Shown piece by piece: positions 49,636 to 58,809 of a stretch of 64,000 bases of DNA. A program made the translations under genes and the position numbers. The stretch is from the NCBI GenBank assembly GCA_001602925.1, contig LUZT01000011.1:62001-126000 (forward strand), read 5' to 3'. The stretch comes from Chlorobiales bacterium Clorobi_01 (lineage in GTDB: Bacteria; Bacteroidota; Chlorobiia; Chlorobiales; Chlorobiaceae). Under the pieces are notes generated by a model. That model was given only the letters and a program-made list of their open reading frames with translations. It ran no database searches and was not told the DNA's origin. Numbering within the stretch: position 1 is the first letter of the stretch; every line of letters starts with the position of its first letter.

Positions 49636-49944
49636 ATGGACAAACCGAAACATCACATTTTTGTCTGCGCGAGCTTCAGGGCACAGGGTGCGCCACAGGG
49701 GATGTGCCACAAGAAAGAGTCGCTCAACCTCATTCCCTACCTCGAAAGCGAGCTTGCCGACCGCGGCATGAGCGATGTTGCTGTCTCGGCCACGGCCTGC
49801 CTGAACTTGTGTGAAAAAGGGCCGGTGCTGGTCGTCTATCCCGAAAATTTCTGGTACGGCGAAATCGACAGCGAAGACAAGGTCGATGAAATTCTCGATG
49901 CGCTCGAAGAGGGCGAAGCCTGCGAGGATCACATAATCAATTAA
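49636..49944 (+). CDS. Thioredoxin-like [2Fe-2S] ferredoxin
   Basis: 102 residues. Ligand cysteines C11, C24, C55 and C59 follow the thioredoxin-fold [2Fe-2S] ferredoxin pattern (FVCASF, GMCHKK, TACLNLCEKGP). Close relatives are the clostridial 2Fe ferredoxin and Azotobacter FeSII (Shethna protein), which protects or interacts with nitrogenase. Its place right after nifB argues for a nitrogenase-linked role such as conformational protection or electron donation; that is inference. Confidence 0.9.
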   Translation: MDKPKHHIFVCASFRAQGAPQGMCHKKESLNLIPYLESELADRGMSDVAVSATACLNLCEKGPVLVVYPENFWYGEIDSEDKVDEILDALEEGEACEDHIIN

Positions 49945-49982
49945 GAACTTCCTTTCCCTTCAGGAAGCCGGGGGCTCTGCCA

Positions 49983-50001
49983 TGTGTTAACTGGAAACAC
50001 A
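49983..50001 (+). other. Small hairpin ahead of the TonB receptor
   Basis: TGTGTT/AACACA stem with a 7-base loop. A second small stem CTTCCT/AGGAAG lies at 49948-49967. They follow the ferredoxin stop and may end its transcript, though neither has a T tract. Confidence 0.35.
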
Positions 50002-50027
50002 CAGCATCCCCCATTATTTTTGCCATT

Positions 50028-50051
50028 CGTTATTACTTTTACTACATATCG
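50028..50051 (+). promoter_or_regulatory. Candidate ModE operator 1
   Basis: Half-sites CGTTAT and ATATCG are 12 bases apart, the same geometry as the Escherichia coli modA operator as I recall it (CGTTAT-N12-ATAACG). Flanks extend the symmetry (ATTCGTTAT/ATATCGAAT, 8 of 9). It lies about 100 bases before the receptor ATG. Confidence 0.7.
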
Positions 50052-50097
50052 AATACCATGGAACCAAAAGAGAAAAAACGGCTTGTTTTTTGCACTT

Positions 50098-50121
50098 CGT
50101 TATAACCCAACCTACCAAACG
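50098..50121 (+). promoter_or_regulatory. Candidate ModE operator 2
   Basis: CGTTAT and CAAACG are 12 bases apart. The right half-site is degenerate (four of six). It lies exactly 70 bases from operator 1, which puts the two on the same face of the helix, and 27 bases before the receptor ATG. Confidence 0.5.
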
Positions 50122-50148
50122 ATTCATTTGTAAACCGGAATACTGGTC

Positions 50149-52347
50149 ATGAAAAAAACATCTCTTATCGTCCTGTTAACCATGCTCTCCGCTACGGCAA
50201 AGGCAGAGGAAGACCCGGAATTGCTCGCCCTCCACACCTGGACGGCACCGGAAATCACGGTCTCCGGCAAAAAGGGCGACCTGCTGCAAAACGTCACCGG
50301 CAAGGAGTCCGCCGTACTCAACCCGTCGCAAATGTCGGTTTATAAAGTCATCAACATGATGCCCTCGATCAGCCAGCAGAGCGTCGATCCCTACGGGCTG
50401 GCCGACATCGTCAACTACCACGAGTCGTTCCGGTTCCGAGGCGTCGAGGCGACCGCTGGCGGCGTCCCCGGCACAACGGCCAACGTCGAGGGGCTGCCGG
50501 TCACCGGACGTCCGGGCGGCGGCGTGACGATTTACGACCTCGAAAACTTCGAGAACATCGCAGTCTATAGCGGCGTCATGCCAGCGAACATCGGCCTCGG
50601 CATCGCCGACGTAGGCGGCAAGATCGACATGGAGATCAAGCGCCCCGAAGACAAATTTGGCGTCACCTTCAAGCAGAGCCGGGGAAGCGACAACTTCAGC
50701 CGCACCTACCTGCGCATCGACACCGGTGATCTCGGCGGCGGCCTGAAAGCTTTCGCATCCGGCTCGACGAGCTATGCCGAAAAGTGGAAGGGTTACGGCG
50801 CGAGCAACCGCAACAACCTGATGTTCGGCATGACCGAACAGTTCAGCGACAAGGTGAAACTCGAAGCGTTCGCCACGTACAGCAAAGGCAACATCCACCC
50901 GTACAAAGCGCTGAGTTACGCCGAAATCCAGAATCTCGACAGCGCTTACGAAACCGATTACGGCAACGATCCGGCGAAATACGACTACTACGGCTACAAC
51001 AAAAACGAGTTCGAGGACTGGATGGTGATGGCCAACCTCGAAGTGAAAACCGGCGACAACTCGAAGCTCAACATCAAGCCTTACTACTGGAGCGACAAGG
51101 GGTACTACATGGAATCGATCACCGGCAGCAAAGTCCGCCGCTGGGACATCGACCACGATCTCAAGGGCATCCTCGCCGAATACAATACGAAGCTCGGCAA
51201 GGTCGATCTCGACTTCGGCTACCTCTACCATACGCAGGAGCGCCCCGGCCCGCCAACCTCGTGGAAAAACTACACCGTCAGCGGAAGTTCACTCCTGTTC
51301 GGCGGCTGGGCGATTCTCTCCAACAGTTCGAGCCACGAGCTGCACGAGCCGTTTATCGAGGCAAAATACCGCACCGGCGGCTGGCTGCTCGAAGGCGGCG
51401 TGAAGTACGTCAACTACACCCTTCCATCGATTCTCACGTATGCCACAACCGGCATCGGTGACGTCAGTTATGACGACGCACTCGCCACCGGTCCAGCCAT
51501 CATCGCGGCCAAAAGCGCTGAATCGACGAAAACTTTCAGCCGTCTCTTTCCCGACGTGACGATCACCCGAAGCATTGGAGACAATTCGTCGGTGCACCTG
51601 GCCTACGGCGAAAACTACGTCACCCATGTGGATATCTATCCCTACTTCATCTCGCAGTATGCCACATTTTCAGCTCACAACATCACCTTCCAGCAACTCT
51701 GGGACGAACGGAAGATGGAGATTTCCCGCAACATCGAACTGGGCCTGAAGATGAACGGCAGCGATTGGAGCATCGCGCCGACCATCTATTACGCCATGCA
51801 CAACAACAAGCAGGCCATCTTTCTCGACCCCGATCTCGGCATCTCCTACCCGATGAACAACGCAGACGCCACCGGCTACGGCTTCGAGCTGGAAGGTGAG
51901 TACAAACCATCGAGCTCGCTGAAATGCTACGGCTCGTTCTCGTGGAACCGCTTCTGCTTCGATGAAAATATCCGGTCCGAAACCGGTACACTAATCGATG
52001 TCAAAGGCAACCAGGTACCCGACGCCCCTGAATTCATGGCCAAAGGGATCGTCAGCTACACCGTCGGCGAGTTCACGATTTCGCCGGTCGTCCGCTACTC
52101 CTCGGCGCGTTACGGCGACGTGCAGCACACCCAGAAAGTCGATGGCGCAACGCTCTTCGACCTCGACCTCACCTGGAGCAAGGCAATGCTCGGGTTCCGG
52201 AACATTGATTGCTCGCTCTCGTTCATCAATCTGTTCGACAAAAAATATGTGAGCCTGATCAGCACGTCAGATTACAAAACCCTGAACAGCTCGTACCAGC
52301 CCGGCGCCCCCTTCACGGTGGTTGCCTCGATCGCGCTGCACTACTGA
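50149..52347 (+). CDS. TonB-dependent outer-membrane receptor, probably for molybdate or a Mo complex
   Basis: 732 residues. A signal peptide (1-20, SATAKAEE) is followed by a TonB-box-like EITVSG, a plug domain (LLQNVTGKESAVLNPSQMSVYKVINMMPSISQQS to about residue 165) and a 22-strand-type barrel ending in the aromatic C-terminus ASIALHY. TonB receptors take up scarce ligands using the ExbBD energy system. ModE and ModA genes directly follow and candidate ModE operators precede it, so molybdate or a Mo-chelate is the inferred ligand. The sequence alone does not give the substrate; tungstate or iron complexes are alternatives. Confidence 0.85.
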   Translation: MKKTSLIVLLTMLSATAKAEEDPELLALHTWTAPEITVSGKKGDLLQNVTGKESAVLNPSQMSVYKVINMMPSISQQSVDPYGLADIVNYHESFRFRGVEATAGGVPGTTANVEGLPVTGRPGGGVTIYDLENFENIAVYSGVMPANIGLGIADVGGKIDMEIKRPEDKFGVTFKQSRGSDNFSRTYLRIDTGDLGGGLKAFASGSTSYAEKWKGYGASNRNNLMFGMTEQFSDKVKLEAFATYSKGNIHPYKALSYAEIQNLDSAYETDYGNDPAKYDYYGYNKNEFEDWMVMANLEVKTGDNSKLNIKPYYWSDKGYYMESITGSKVRRWDIDHDLKGILAEYNTKLGKVDLDFGYLYHTQERPGPPTSWKNYTVSGSSLLFGGWAILSNSSSHELHEPFIEAKYRTGGWLLEGGVKYVNYTLPSILTYATTGIGDVSYDDALATGPAIIAAKSAESTKTFSRLFPDVTITRSIGDNSSVHLAYGENYVTHVDIYPYFISQYATFSAHNITFQQLWDERKMEISRNIELGLKMNGSDWSIAPTIYYAMHNNKQAIFLDPDLGISYPMNNADATGYGFELEGEYKPSSSLKCYGSFSWNRFCFDENIRSETGTLIDVKGNQVPDAPEFMAKGIVSYTVGEFTISPVVRYSSARYGDVQHTQKVDGATLFDLDLTWSKAMLGFRNIDCSLSFINLFDKKYVSLISTSDYKTLNSSYQPGAPFTVVASIALHY

Positions 52348-52398
52348 GCCGCGTTTCCCGCCCGAATATGTTCTCCTGTTCTTTCTCCGTTACACCCT

Positions 52399-52421
52399 CC
52401 CGGCGGCTGGTTCCCGCCGGG
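52399..52421 (+). terminator. Hairpin after the TonB receptor
   Basis: 8-bp GC stem CCCGGCGG/CCGCCGGG with a 7-base loop, followed by the AT-rich ATTTATT. It lies 52 bases after the receptor stop and separates it from modE, which has its own candidate operator. Confidence 0.75.
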
Positions 52422-52437
52422 ATTTATTCATCCGGTG

Positions 52438-52461
52438 TTCTATATTACCGTATGAATAACA
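52438..52461 (+). promoter_or_regulatory. Candidate ModE operator 3 (modE autoregulation)
   Basis: Half-sites TTCTAT and ATAACA at the 12-base spacing. The inner TATATT and ATAAC match the ModE consensus but the outer bases are degenerate. It is 19 bases before the modE GTG start, a good place for autorepression. Confidence 0.45.
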
Positions 52462-52480
52462 ATGCAACAGGAAAATTCGC

Positions 52481-53290
52481 GTGAGCAAAACAAAAGACCC
52501 CATCGGCATCGAAGGCTCGATCTGGTTCCAGAAATCGCAGAGCCGCTTCCTCGGCGGAGACCGGATCGCCCTGCTTGAAAAGATCGACGAACTCGGTTCG
52601 ATCAACAGCGCGGCCAAAGCGGTCGGCATCAGCTACAAAACCGCCTGGCATCTGGTGAACATGATGAACAACCTCTCAGAAAAACCTCTGGTTGACCGCA
52701 TGACCGGAGGCAAGGGCGGCGGCGGCACCGTGCTCACCCGCGAGGGACGGCAGGTGATCGAAAAGTACCGCATCGTGCAGGAGGAGCACCGCAAGTTCGT
52801 CGAAAACCTCGAAGAGCGGCTCGGCGACACTGGCAATCTTTACCAGTTCCTGCGCCGGATTTCGATGCGGATCAGCGCGCGCAACACCTTCTCCGGCGTC
52901 ATCACAGAACTCACGCGGGGCGCGGTCAACGCCGAAATCATCATCACGCTGAACGGCGGCCAACAGATCGTTTCGACCATCACCAATGGCGCGATCGATA
53001 ACCTCGGTCTGAAAAAGGGAATGAGCGCCTACGCCATCGTCAAATCGAGCTCGGTCATGGTGGGCCGCGACCTGCAAGACAAAAAGCTGAGCGCGAGGAA
53101 CATCATCTGCGGCACCGTGCAACGGGTAATCGAAGACTCTGTCAACAGCGAAATCGACATCGAAATCGGCGGCGGTAACAGCATTTCCGCCATCATCACC
53201 AAAACCAGCACCAGCAGGCTCAACCTCAAAGAGGGCGAACAAGCCTGCGCAATTTTCAAAGCCTCGGACGTGATTATCGGCGTGAACTGA
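52481..53290 (+). CDS. modE: Molybdate-responsive regulator ModE
   Basis: 269 residues in the full ModE plan. An N-terminal LysR-like winged helix (LLEKIDELGSINSAAKAVGISYKTAWHLVNMMN, 30-65) with the GGKGGGGTVLTREGR wing is followed by two Mop/TOBE molybdate-binding domains (about 130-195 and 203-268; ISARNTFSGVI and LSARNIICGTV are the paired motif starts). Molybdate binding turns the dimer into a DNA-binding repressor or activator. It starts with GTG, supported by AGGA upstream and the lack of a nearby ATG. Confidence 0.93.
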   Translation: MSKTKDPIGIEGSIWFQKSQSRFLGGDRIALLEKIDELGSINSAAKAVGISYKTAWHLVNMMNNLSEKPLVDRMTGGKGGGGTVLTREGRQVIEKYRIVQEEHRKFVENLEERLGDTGNLYQFLRRISMRISARNTFSGVITELTRGAVNAEIIITLNGGQQIVSTITNGAIDNLGLKKGMSAYAIVKSSSVMVGRDLQDKKLSARNIICGTVQRVIEDSVNSEIDIEIGGGNSISAIITKTSTSRLNLKEGEQACAIFKASDVIIGVN

Positions 53291-53338
53291 TAAACAAAGA
53301 ACCGACTGCACGCCCACTTCAGTCAGAATCATGCCCAT

Positions 53339-53362
53339 CGCTATAACTAAAAATAAATAACG
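53339..53362 (+). promoter_or_regulatory. Candidate ModE operator 4 (modA)
   Basis: CGCTAT-N12-ATAACG with the consensus ATCG-n-TAT left flank (ATCGCTAT). It is the best match of the four and lies 16 bases before the modA ATG in the modE-modA gap. Confidence 0.75.
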
Positions 53363-53378
53363 CAAGCCGCCGACAACC

Positions 53379-54125
53379 ATGCTCAAACACCTCAGAACCC
53401 TGTTTTTCGCCTTTCTGCTTGCCCTGACCACACCCCAAGCCTTTGCTGGAGAAATCCGGCTTTCCGCCGGAGCGGGCATGAAAGAGGTGCTCGACGTGCT
53501 GTCGGGTAATTTCGCGAAAGCCCATCCCGGCAACACGTTCATCAAAAATTACGCGGCGGCGGGCGCACTCGCGATGCAGATAGAAAATGGCGCTCCGGCG
53601 GATGTCTATATCTCGGCGGATTCGAAATGGGTAGAGTACCTCATGGCAAAAAAGCTGCTCGCCCCGGCATGGACTTCGCCTTTCGCCTGGAACGAGATCG
53701 TGGTGGTTGGCAATCCGGCACTGAAGGTCTCGTCGATGAACGACCTGACGAAACTCGGCAGAATCGCGATGGGAAACCCGAACAGCGCGCCCGCAGGAGA
53801 GATGGCGATGGAGGCGATCAGATCCGCAGGCCTCGAAAATCCGCTGGCCGGAAAGTTGGTCATGACGCGCGACATGCCGCAAACCATGATGTACGCTGAA
53901 ACCGGCACGGTCGATGCCGCCTTCGTTCACCTGACCGAAGCGCTGACGGCCAAAAAAGCAAAAATCCTCTTCACCGTGCCGCACACGCTCTACGACAGAA
54001 CGCCATTCACCATGGCGCTAACTTCAACCGGAGCCGCCAACAGCGAAGCGAAATTGTTTTTCAATTATTTGAGAAGTACCAAAGCGAAGAGAATTCTGGA
54101 GAGGTACGGGTATCTGATGAAATAG
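53379..54125 (+). CDS. modA: Periplasmic molybdate-binding protein ModA
   Basis: 248 residues. Signal peptide 1-23 (cleavage near AFAGE), then the ModA pattern LSAGAGMKEVLDVLSGNFAKAHPG, FIKNYAAAGALAMQIENGAPADVYISAD, GRIAMGNPNSAPAGEMAMEAI and a C-terminal YLRSTKAKRILERYGY. It captures molybdate or tungstate in the periplasm for an ABC importer. modB and modC are not present downstream; the next gene is rel on the other strand, so the importer must be encoded elsewhere. Confidence 0.93.
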   Translation: MLKHLRTLFFAFLLALTTPQAFAGEIRLSAGAGMKEVLDVLSGNFAKAHPGNTFIKNYAAAGALAMQIENGAPADVYISADSKWVEYLMAKKLLAPAWTSPFAWNEIVVVGNPALKVSSMNDLTKLGRIAMGNPNSAPAGEMAMEAIRSAGLENPLAGKLVMTRDMPQTMMYAETGTVDAAFVHLTEALTAKKAKILFTVPHTLYDRTPFTMALTSTGAANSEAKLFFNYLRSTKAKRILERYGYLMK

Positions 54126-54179
54126 CAAGAATATAGAGGAGGCCCTTCGCGAAGGCCTTGTTTTCTGATCAATTGACAA

Positions 54180-54201
54180 GGGCAGCCACAAAGAGCTGCC
54201 C
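54180..54201 (-). terminator. Terminator hairpin between modA and rel
   Basis: 7-bp stem GGGCAGC/GCTGCCC with an 8-base loop, 30 bases past the rel stop on the minus strand. A second GC hairpin with a T-rich tail (54140-54165, GGCCCTTCGCGAAGGCC then TTGTTTTCT) lies next to it and serves modA. Confidence 0.6.
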
Positions 54202-54230
54202 ATATCTATCTCACATTATTTTCATCACTA

Positions 54231-56426
54231 TCAGTTCGACAACCGCTCCACGGTAAACACCCCCTGCACCTTCCGCAGCTTGTCCATCAGCGTCGTCAGT
54301 TTATCGGTGTTTTTGACAAAGATCATCAGATTGCAGGTGAAAATACCATCTTTGGCATTCAGGGCAATGGTTCGGATGTTCGTGTCGAATTTCGAGATGA
54401 CGCCGGTGATCTGGTTGGTCATACCGATCTTGTCTTCGCCGACGATGCGGATGCCGGCAAGAAACTCGGTATCAACCTTGCGGTTCCACGCAACCGAGAC
54501 GATGCGCTCGCTCTTGACAGAGTTCTCGTTGGTGACGTTGACGCAGTTCTTGCGGTGAATCTTCACCGTGCCTTCGGTAGTCACAAAGCCGATGATATCG
54601 TCGCCCGGCACCGGATTGCAGCATTTGGCGTAGGAGTAGGAAATGTTGTTCAGTCCGGCGATGGTTACCTCGTCCTTCTGGTGGCCAAGACGTTCCTGCA
54701 CCTCGCGAGCGATCTCGGCGAAATCCTTGTGCGGCGCCCTGGCCTGTACGGTGCTCTCGTGAGTCTCGGCGGGTCTGTGCGGGTGGGTGATCCGCTCCAG
54801 CACCTCTTCGCTGCTGATCTGCTGTTTGGCGAGTGCGTTGAACAGATCGGCAGGGGTCTTGATGCCATGCTGACGGATGGCACGAATGGCGTCATTTTCG
54901 GTGAAAAGCTTCTTGCTGCCAGAGAGCATCTTTTCCCACATGCTGCGCCCCTTTTCGATCTCCTGGCGGCGCTCCTCGTTGATGGCCGCCCTGATCTTGA
55001 GTTTGGCGCGGTGCGTCACCACGATCTTCAACCAATCCGCCTTCGGTTTCTGACTCTTCGAGGTGATCACCTCGACACGGTCGCCCGACCTCAGCTCGGC
55101 ATTCAAGCGCACGATCTTGCCATTGACCTTCGCGCCAATGCAGCCATTGCCGATTTCGGAATGGATGGCATAGGCGAAATCGATCGGCGTGGCTCCTGCG
55201 GGCAGAATTTTCATATCGCCCTTCGGGGTGAAGACGTAAATCTCGTCATGGTAAAGGTTGAGTTTGAACCCCTCCATGAAGGCCGTAGCCGAATCGGCAT
55301 CCTTGATCAGCTCCCTCGCCCACTTCAGGAATGAATCGACCGCCGCATCGTCCTTGGAAATCTTCTCCTTGTAGCGCCAGTGAGCCGCGACACCGAGTTC
55401 GGCAAATTCGTGCATCCGGCGTGTTCTGATCTGCAACTCGATGACGTACCCTTTCGGGCCGATGATCGCCGAGTGGAGCGACTGGTAGCCATTATGCTTC
55501 GGAATCGAGATGTAATCCTTGAAGTGCTGCGGAATGGGCGGAAACTGCTGCGTGATGTAGCCGTACACGGCAAAGCAGTCCGAAATCTTCTCCGTATCGA
55601 TGATGACGCGAATGCCGTACAGATCGTGGATGTCGTCGAACTCCTTGTTCTTCATCCGCATCTTGTTGTAAATCGAATAGAGATGCTTGGCGCGTCCCTG
55701 CAATTCGACGGTAAACCCCTGCTTTTCAAGATCATCCTTGATCGGAGCGATCATCTTGTTGAGGTAGGCCACGCGTTCGTTCCTGCTCAGGCGGACTTTC
55801 TTGAGCAGGTAGTCGTACATCTCGGGATCGATGTACTTGAGAGCGAGGTTCTCCAGATCGACCTTCATTTTACCGAGACCGAAACGGTGGGCGAGCGGCG
55901 CGTAGATGTCGCGCGTTTCGAGCGCCATGCGCAGGCGGCGATGCTCCGGCAAGGAGTCGAGGGTGCGCATGTTGTGCAGGCGGTCGCAGAATTTGATGAG
56001 GATGACGCGAATATCCTTGACCATCGAGAGCAGCATCTTGCGGAACCCTTCGGCCTCGGTGGTTTCGCGGTTGACCATGATTTCGGAAATCTTGGTCAGC
56101 CCCTCCACGATGTCAGCCACTTCGGCACCCAGCTCGGCGGAAATATCCTCATAGGTGTAGCCACTGTCCTCGATGACGTCATGCAGCAGCGCCGCCGCAA
56201 CGGAGACGCCGTCAAGCGGCAGTTCGGTCACCAGCAGCTTGGCGACCTCGACCGGATGGTAGAAAAACGGCTCGCCGGATGCGCGTTTTTCACCCTCATG
56301 AGCCCGGTAGCACATGAAAAATGCACGCTGGATGAGCGACTCGTCGTAGTTCTTGAGGTTCGCCCGGCAAAGCCGCAATATTTCGTGCAGTTTGGAATAA
56401 TGTTCCTGTTCTATCTGGGCCAGCAT
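54231..56426 (-). CDS. rel: Bifunctional (p)ppGpp synthetase/hydrolase
   Basis: 731 residues, full RelA/SpoT plan. The HD hydrolase (AALLHDVIEDSGYTYED, IKFCDRLHNMRTL) is intact. The synthetase domain (YGIRVIIDTEKISDCFAVYGYITQQF, HNGYQSLHSAIIGPKGYVIELQIRT), TGS domain (YVFTPKGDMKILPAGATPIDFAYAIHSEIG), helical region and C-terminal ACT domain follow. Both active sites look complete, so it can make and destroy the stringent alarmone. It stands alone as the only Rel homologue in the window. Confidence 0.95.
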   Translation of the reverse strand: MLAQIEQEHYSKLHEILRLCRANLKNYDESLIQRAFFMCYRAHEGEKRASGEPFFYHPVEVAKLLVTELPLDGVSVAAALLHDVIEDSGYTYEDISAELGAEVADIVEGLTKISEIMVNRETTEAEGFRKMLLSMVKDIRVILIKFCDRLHNMRTLDSLPEHRRLRMALETRDIYAPLAHRFGLGKMKVDLENLALKYIDPEMYDYLLKKVRLSRNERVAYLNKMIAPIKDDLEKQGFTVELQGRAKHLYSIYNKMRMKNKEFDDIHDLYGIRVIIDTEKISDCFAVYGYITQQFPPIPQHFKDYISIPKHNGYQSLHSAIIGPKGYVIELQIRTRRMHEFAELGVAAHWRYKEKISKDDAAVDSFLKWARELIKDADSATAFMEGFKLNLYHDEIYVFTPKGDMKILPAGATPIDFAYAIHSEIGNGCIGAKVNGKIVRLNAELRSGDRVEVITSKSQKPKADWLKIVVTHRAKLKIRAAINEERRQEIEKGRSMWEKMLSGSKKLFTENDAIRAIRQHGIKTPADLFNALAKQQISSEEVLERITHPHRPAETHESTVQARAPHKDFAEIAREVQERLGHQKDEVTIAGLNNISYSYAKCCNPVPGDDIIGFVTTEGTVKIHRKNCVNVTNENSVKSERIVSVAWNRKVDTEFLAGIRIVGEDKIGMTNQITGVISKFDTNIRTIALNAKDGIFTCNLMIFVKNTDKLTTLMDKLRKVQGVFTVERLSN

Positions 56427-56515
56427 GGAGGTAAGCCTCTCCGTAATAAAGATTTGTTATCGCCTGATTTTCTAAACTATTATGATATAAAATCGGCGCT
56501 TCAGGTCAATGGGTT

Positions 56516-58573
56516 TTACTCTGCCATTTGCTCGATTCGCTCCTGAAGCATCAGAATTTCGTCACGCAAATAGGCGGCTTTCTCGTAATCGGTCTGTTCG
56601 GCAGCCTTCTGCATCTCGGCGTTCATCTCCGCCACCATCAGCACCACATCGCCGCGGCTCATGCTGTCGAGCACACCGCGCAGCTCAAGTTCGGGGCGCT
56701 TCTGCAAACCGAGGCGTTTGCGGCGATAGCGCTCTTCGGCGTCGGCCACGCTGGTGGTGTTGAGCACCTGATCGACCGACTTGATGATGGAGCGCGGCTC
56801 GATGCCGTGCTTTTCGTTGTACTCCCGCTGGATGCGGCGGCGGCGGTCTGTTTCATCGAGCACCTCGCGCATCGAATCGGTGATCTTGTCGGCGTAAAAA
56901 AGCACCAGTCCCTCGACGTTTCGCGCCGCACGTCCGGCGATCTGCATGAGCGATTTTGCGTCACGCAGAAAACCCTCCTTGTCGGCGTCGAGAATCGCCA
57001 CCAGCGCCACCTCCGGCAGGTCAAGCCCCTCGCGCAGCAGGTTGACGCCGACCAGCACCTCGATGTCGCCTGCGCGTAGTTCACGCAGAATCTGCATCCG
57101 TTCGAGGCTCTTGATTTCGGAGTGCAGGTACTGCGAGCGCAGCCCAAGTTTGCGGAAGTAGGCGTGCAGATCTTCGGACATGCGCTTGGTCAGCGTCAGC
57201 ACCAGCGACTTCTGCCCCTTGGCGATGCGCTCCCGGACTCGCGCCAGCAGGTGATCGATCTGCCCGGCAACGGGGTGCACCTCGATCTGCGGATCGAGCA
57301 GGCCTGTGGGGCGGATGAGCTGCTCGACCACCACGCCGCCGGAGCGCATCAGCTCGTGGGCGGAGGGGGTTGCCGAAACGCAGATCACCTGCGGCACCAT
57401 CTCCTCGAACTCCTCGAAGCGCAACGGGCGGTTGTCAAGCGCCGAAGGCAACCGGAAGCCGTGCTCGACGAGCACCGTCTTGCGCGACCGGTCGCCGCCG
57501 TACATGCCGCGAATCTGCGGCAGAGTGACGTGGGACTCATCGACCACGACGAGAAAGTCTTCCGGGAAGTAGTCAAGCAGGCACCACGGGCGCTCGCCCG
57601 GCTTGCGTCCGGCAATGTGGCGGGCGTAGTTCTCGATGCCGGAGCAGTAACCAAGCTCCTTCATCATTTCGAGATCGTAGCGCGTGCGCTCTTCAAGCCG
57701 CTGCGCCTCGACCAGCTTCTCTTCGGCGCGGAGGGCGTTCAGCCGCCCCGCCAGCTCGTTCTCGATGGCGAGCATCGCCACCTCCAGCTTTTCGCTGTCG
57801 GCCACGAACTGACGCGCCGGATAGATGAAGGCGTACTCATCGCGCCCGATGATCTCGCCGCTCTTGGGGTCGAAGGTGTGGATGGAGTCGATCTCGCTGC
57901 CGAAAAATTCGATGCGCAGCGCCAGCTCTTCGTGACCCGGCACCAGGTCGATCACGTCGCCGCGCACGCGGAAGCGCCCCGGCGAGAGATCGACGTCGTC
58001 GCGGAAGTAGTGCAGCGCCACCAGCTTTTGCAGAAACTCGTCGCGATCCAGCTCCATGCCCTGCCGCAACTCGACGATCTGCGCCATCCAGTCCTCCGGC
58101 GAGCCGAGACCGTAGATGCAGCTCACCGAGCTGACCACGATCACGTCGTTCCGCCCGCTGAGAAGCGCGCTGGTCGCCCGCAGCCGGAGCCGCTCGATTT
58201 CGTCGTTGATCTTCAGATCTTTGGCGATGTACTTGTCCATCGACGGGATATACGCCTCTGGCTGGTAAAAATCGTAGTAGCTGATGAAGTATTCCACCGC
58301 GTTGTGCGGAAAGAACTGCTTCAGCTCGCCGTAAAGCTGCGCGGCGAGGGTCTTGTTGTGGCTCAGCACGAGCGTCGGGCGGTTGACCTGGGCGATGACG
58401 TTCGAGACCGTGAAGGTCTTGCCCGATCCGGTCACGCCGAGCAGCGTCTGCCAGCGGTCGCCTCGCAGCACCCCATCGGTCAGCGCCCGGATCGCCCCCG
58501 GCTGGTCGCCGGTCGGACTGTATGGGCTTGCAAGACTGAACTCCCCGCCTCTGTTTCCTTCTCCAAAAATCAT
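56516..58573 (-). CDS. uvrB: Excinuclease ABC subunit B
   Basis: 685 residues. Walker A GVTGSGKT at 46-53, the beta-hairpin region [21 protein letters not shown], helicase motifs ([44 protein letters not shown]) and the C-terminal UVR motif ([12 protein letters not shown]). It loads damaged DNA for UvrC in nucleotide excision repair. The frame extends 75 codons further upstream, but the ATG at 58573 has a GGAGG Shine-Dalgarno and gives the expected N-terminus. Confidence 0.97.
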   Translation of the reverse strand: MIFGEGNRGGEFSLASPYSPTGDQPGAIRALTDGVLRGDRWQTLLGVTGSGKTFTVSNVIAQVNRPTLVLSHNKTLAAQLYGELKQFFPHNAVEYFISYYDFYQPEAYIPSMDKYIAKDLKINDEIERLRLRATSALLSGRNDVIVVSSVSCIYGLGSPEDWMAQIVELRQGMELDRDEFLQKLVALHYFRDDVDLSPGRFRVRGDVIDLVPGHEELALRIEFFGSEIDSIHTFDPKSGEIIGRDEYAFIYPARQFVADSEKLEVAMLAIENELAGRLNALRAEEKLVEAQRLEERTRYDLEMMKELGYCSGIENYARHIAGRKPGERPWCLLDYFPEDFLVVVDESHVTLPQIRGMYGGDRSRKTVLVEHGFRLPSALDNRPLRFEEFEEMVPQVICVSATPSAHELMRSGGVVVEQLIRPTGLLDPQIEVHPVAGQIDHLLARVRERIAKGQKSLVLTLTKRMSEDLHAYFRKLGLRSQYLHSEIKSLERMQILRELRAGDIEVLVGVNLLREGLDLPEVALVAILDADKEGFLRDAKSLMQIAGRAARNVEGLVLFYADKITDSMREVLDETDRRRRIQREYNEKHGIEPRSIIKSVDQVLNTTSVADAEERYRRKRLGLQKRPELELRGVLDSMSRGDVVLMVAEMNAEMQKAAEQTDYEKAAYLRDEILMLQERIEQMAE

Positions 58574-58809
58574 AGATGCAAAACCTCCGAGCAATGCTCG
58601 ATACCATTGATAATAGCCACTACAAGAACTAATTACGCCTGCTGATAGTTCTTGAGGCCAATCCGTCAAGGGATGACCACTCCGGCGCGTTTGCCGGTTT
58701 TTTTCGGTCACTTTGCCGGATTTTTCGTAATGTAGGGTTTTGTTTGAACCGGAACGAGCGGCTGGAACCATGATCGGGCTGATTCTTTCTATGACCACGA
58801 TGAAGAACT

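Noticed and set aside
49991-50004. TGG-AAACACACA-GC before the TonB receptor as a sigma-54 promoter
   Set aside because: GG to GC spacing is one base too short and the flanks do not match; only the nifH site qualifies.
55380-56546. 388-codon open frame antisense to rel
   Set aside because: No domain or signal; the bifunctional Rel protein explains the region.
57122-58645. 507-codon open frame antisense to uvrB
   Set aside because: Shadow frame produced by GC-skewed third codon positions; UvrB on the other strand is certain.
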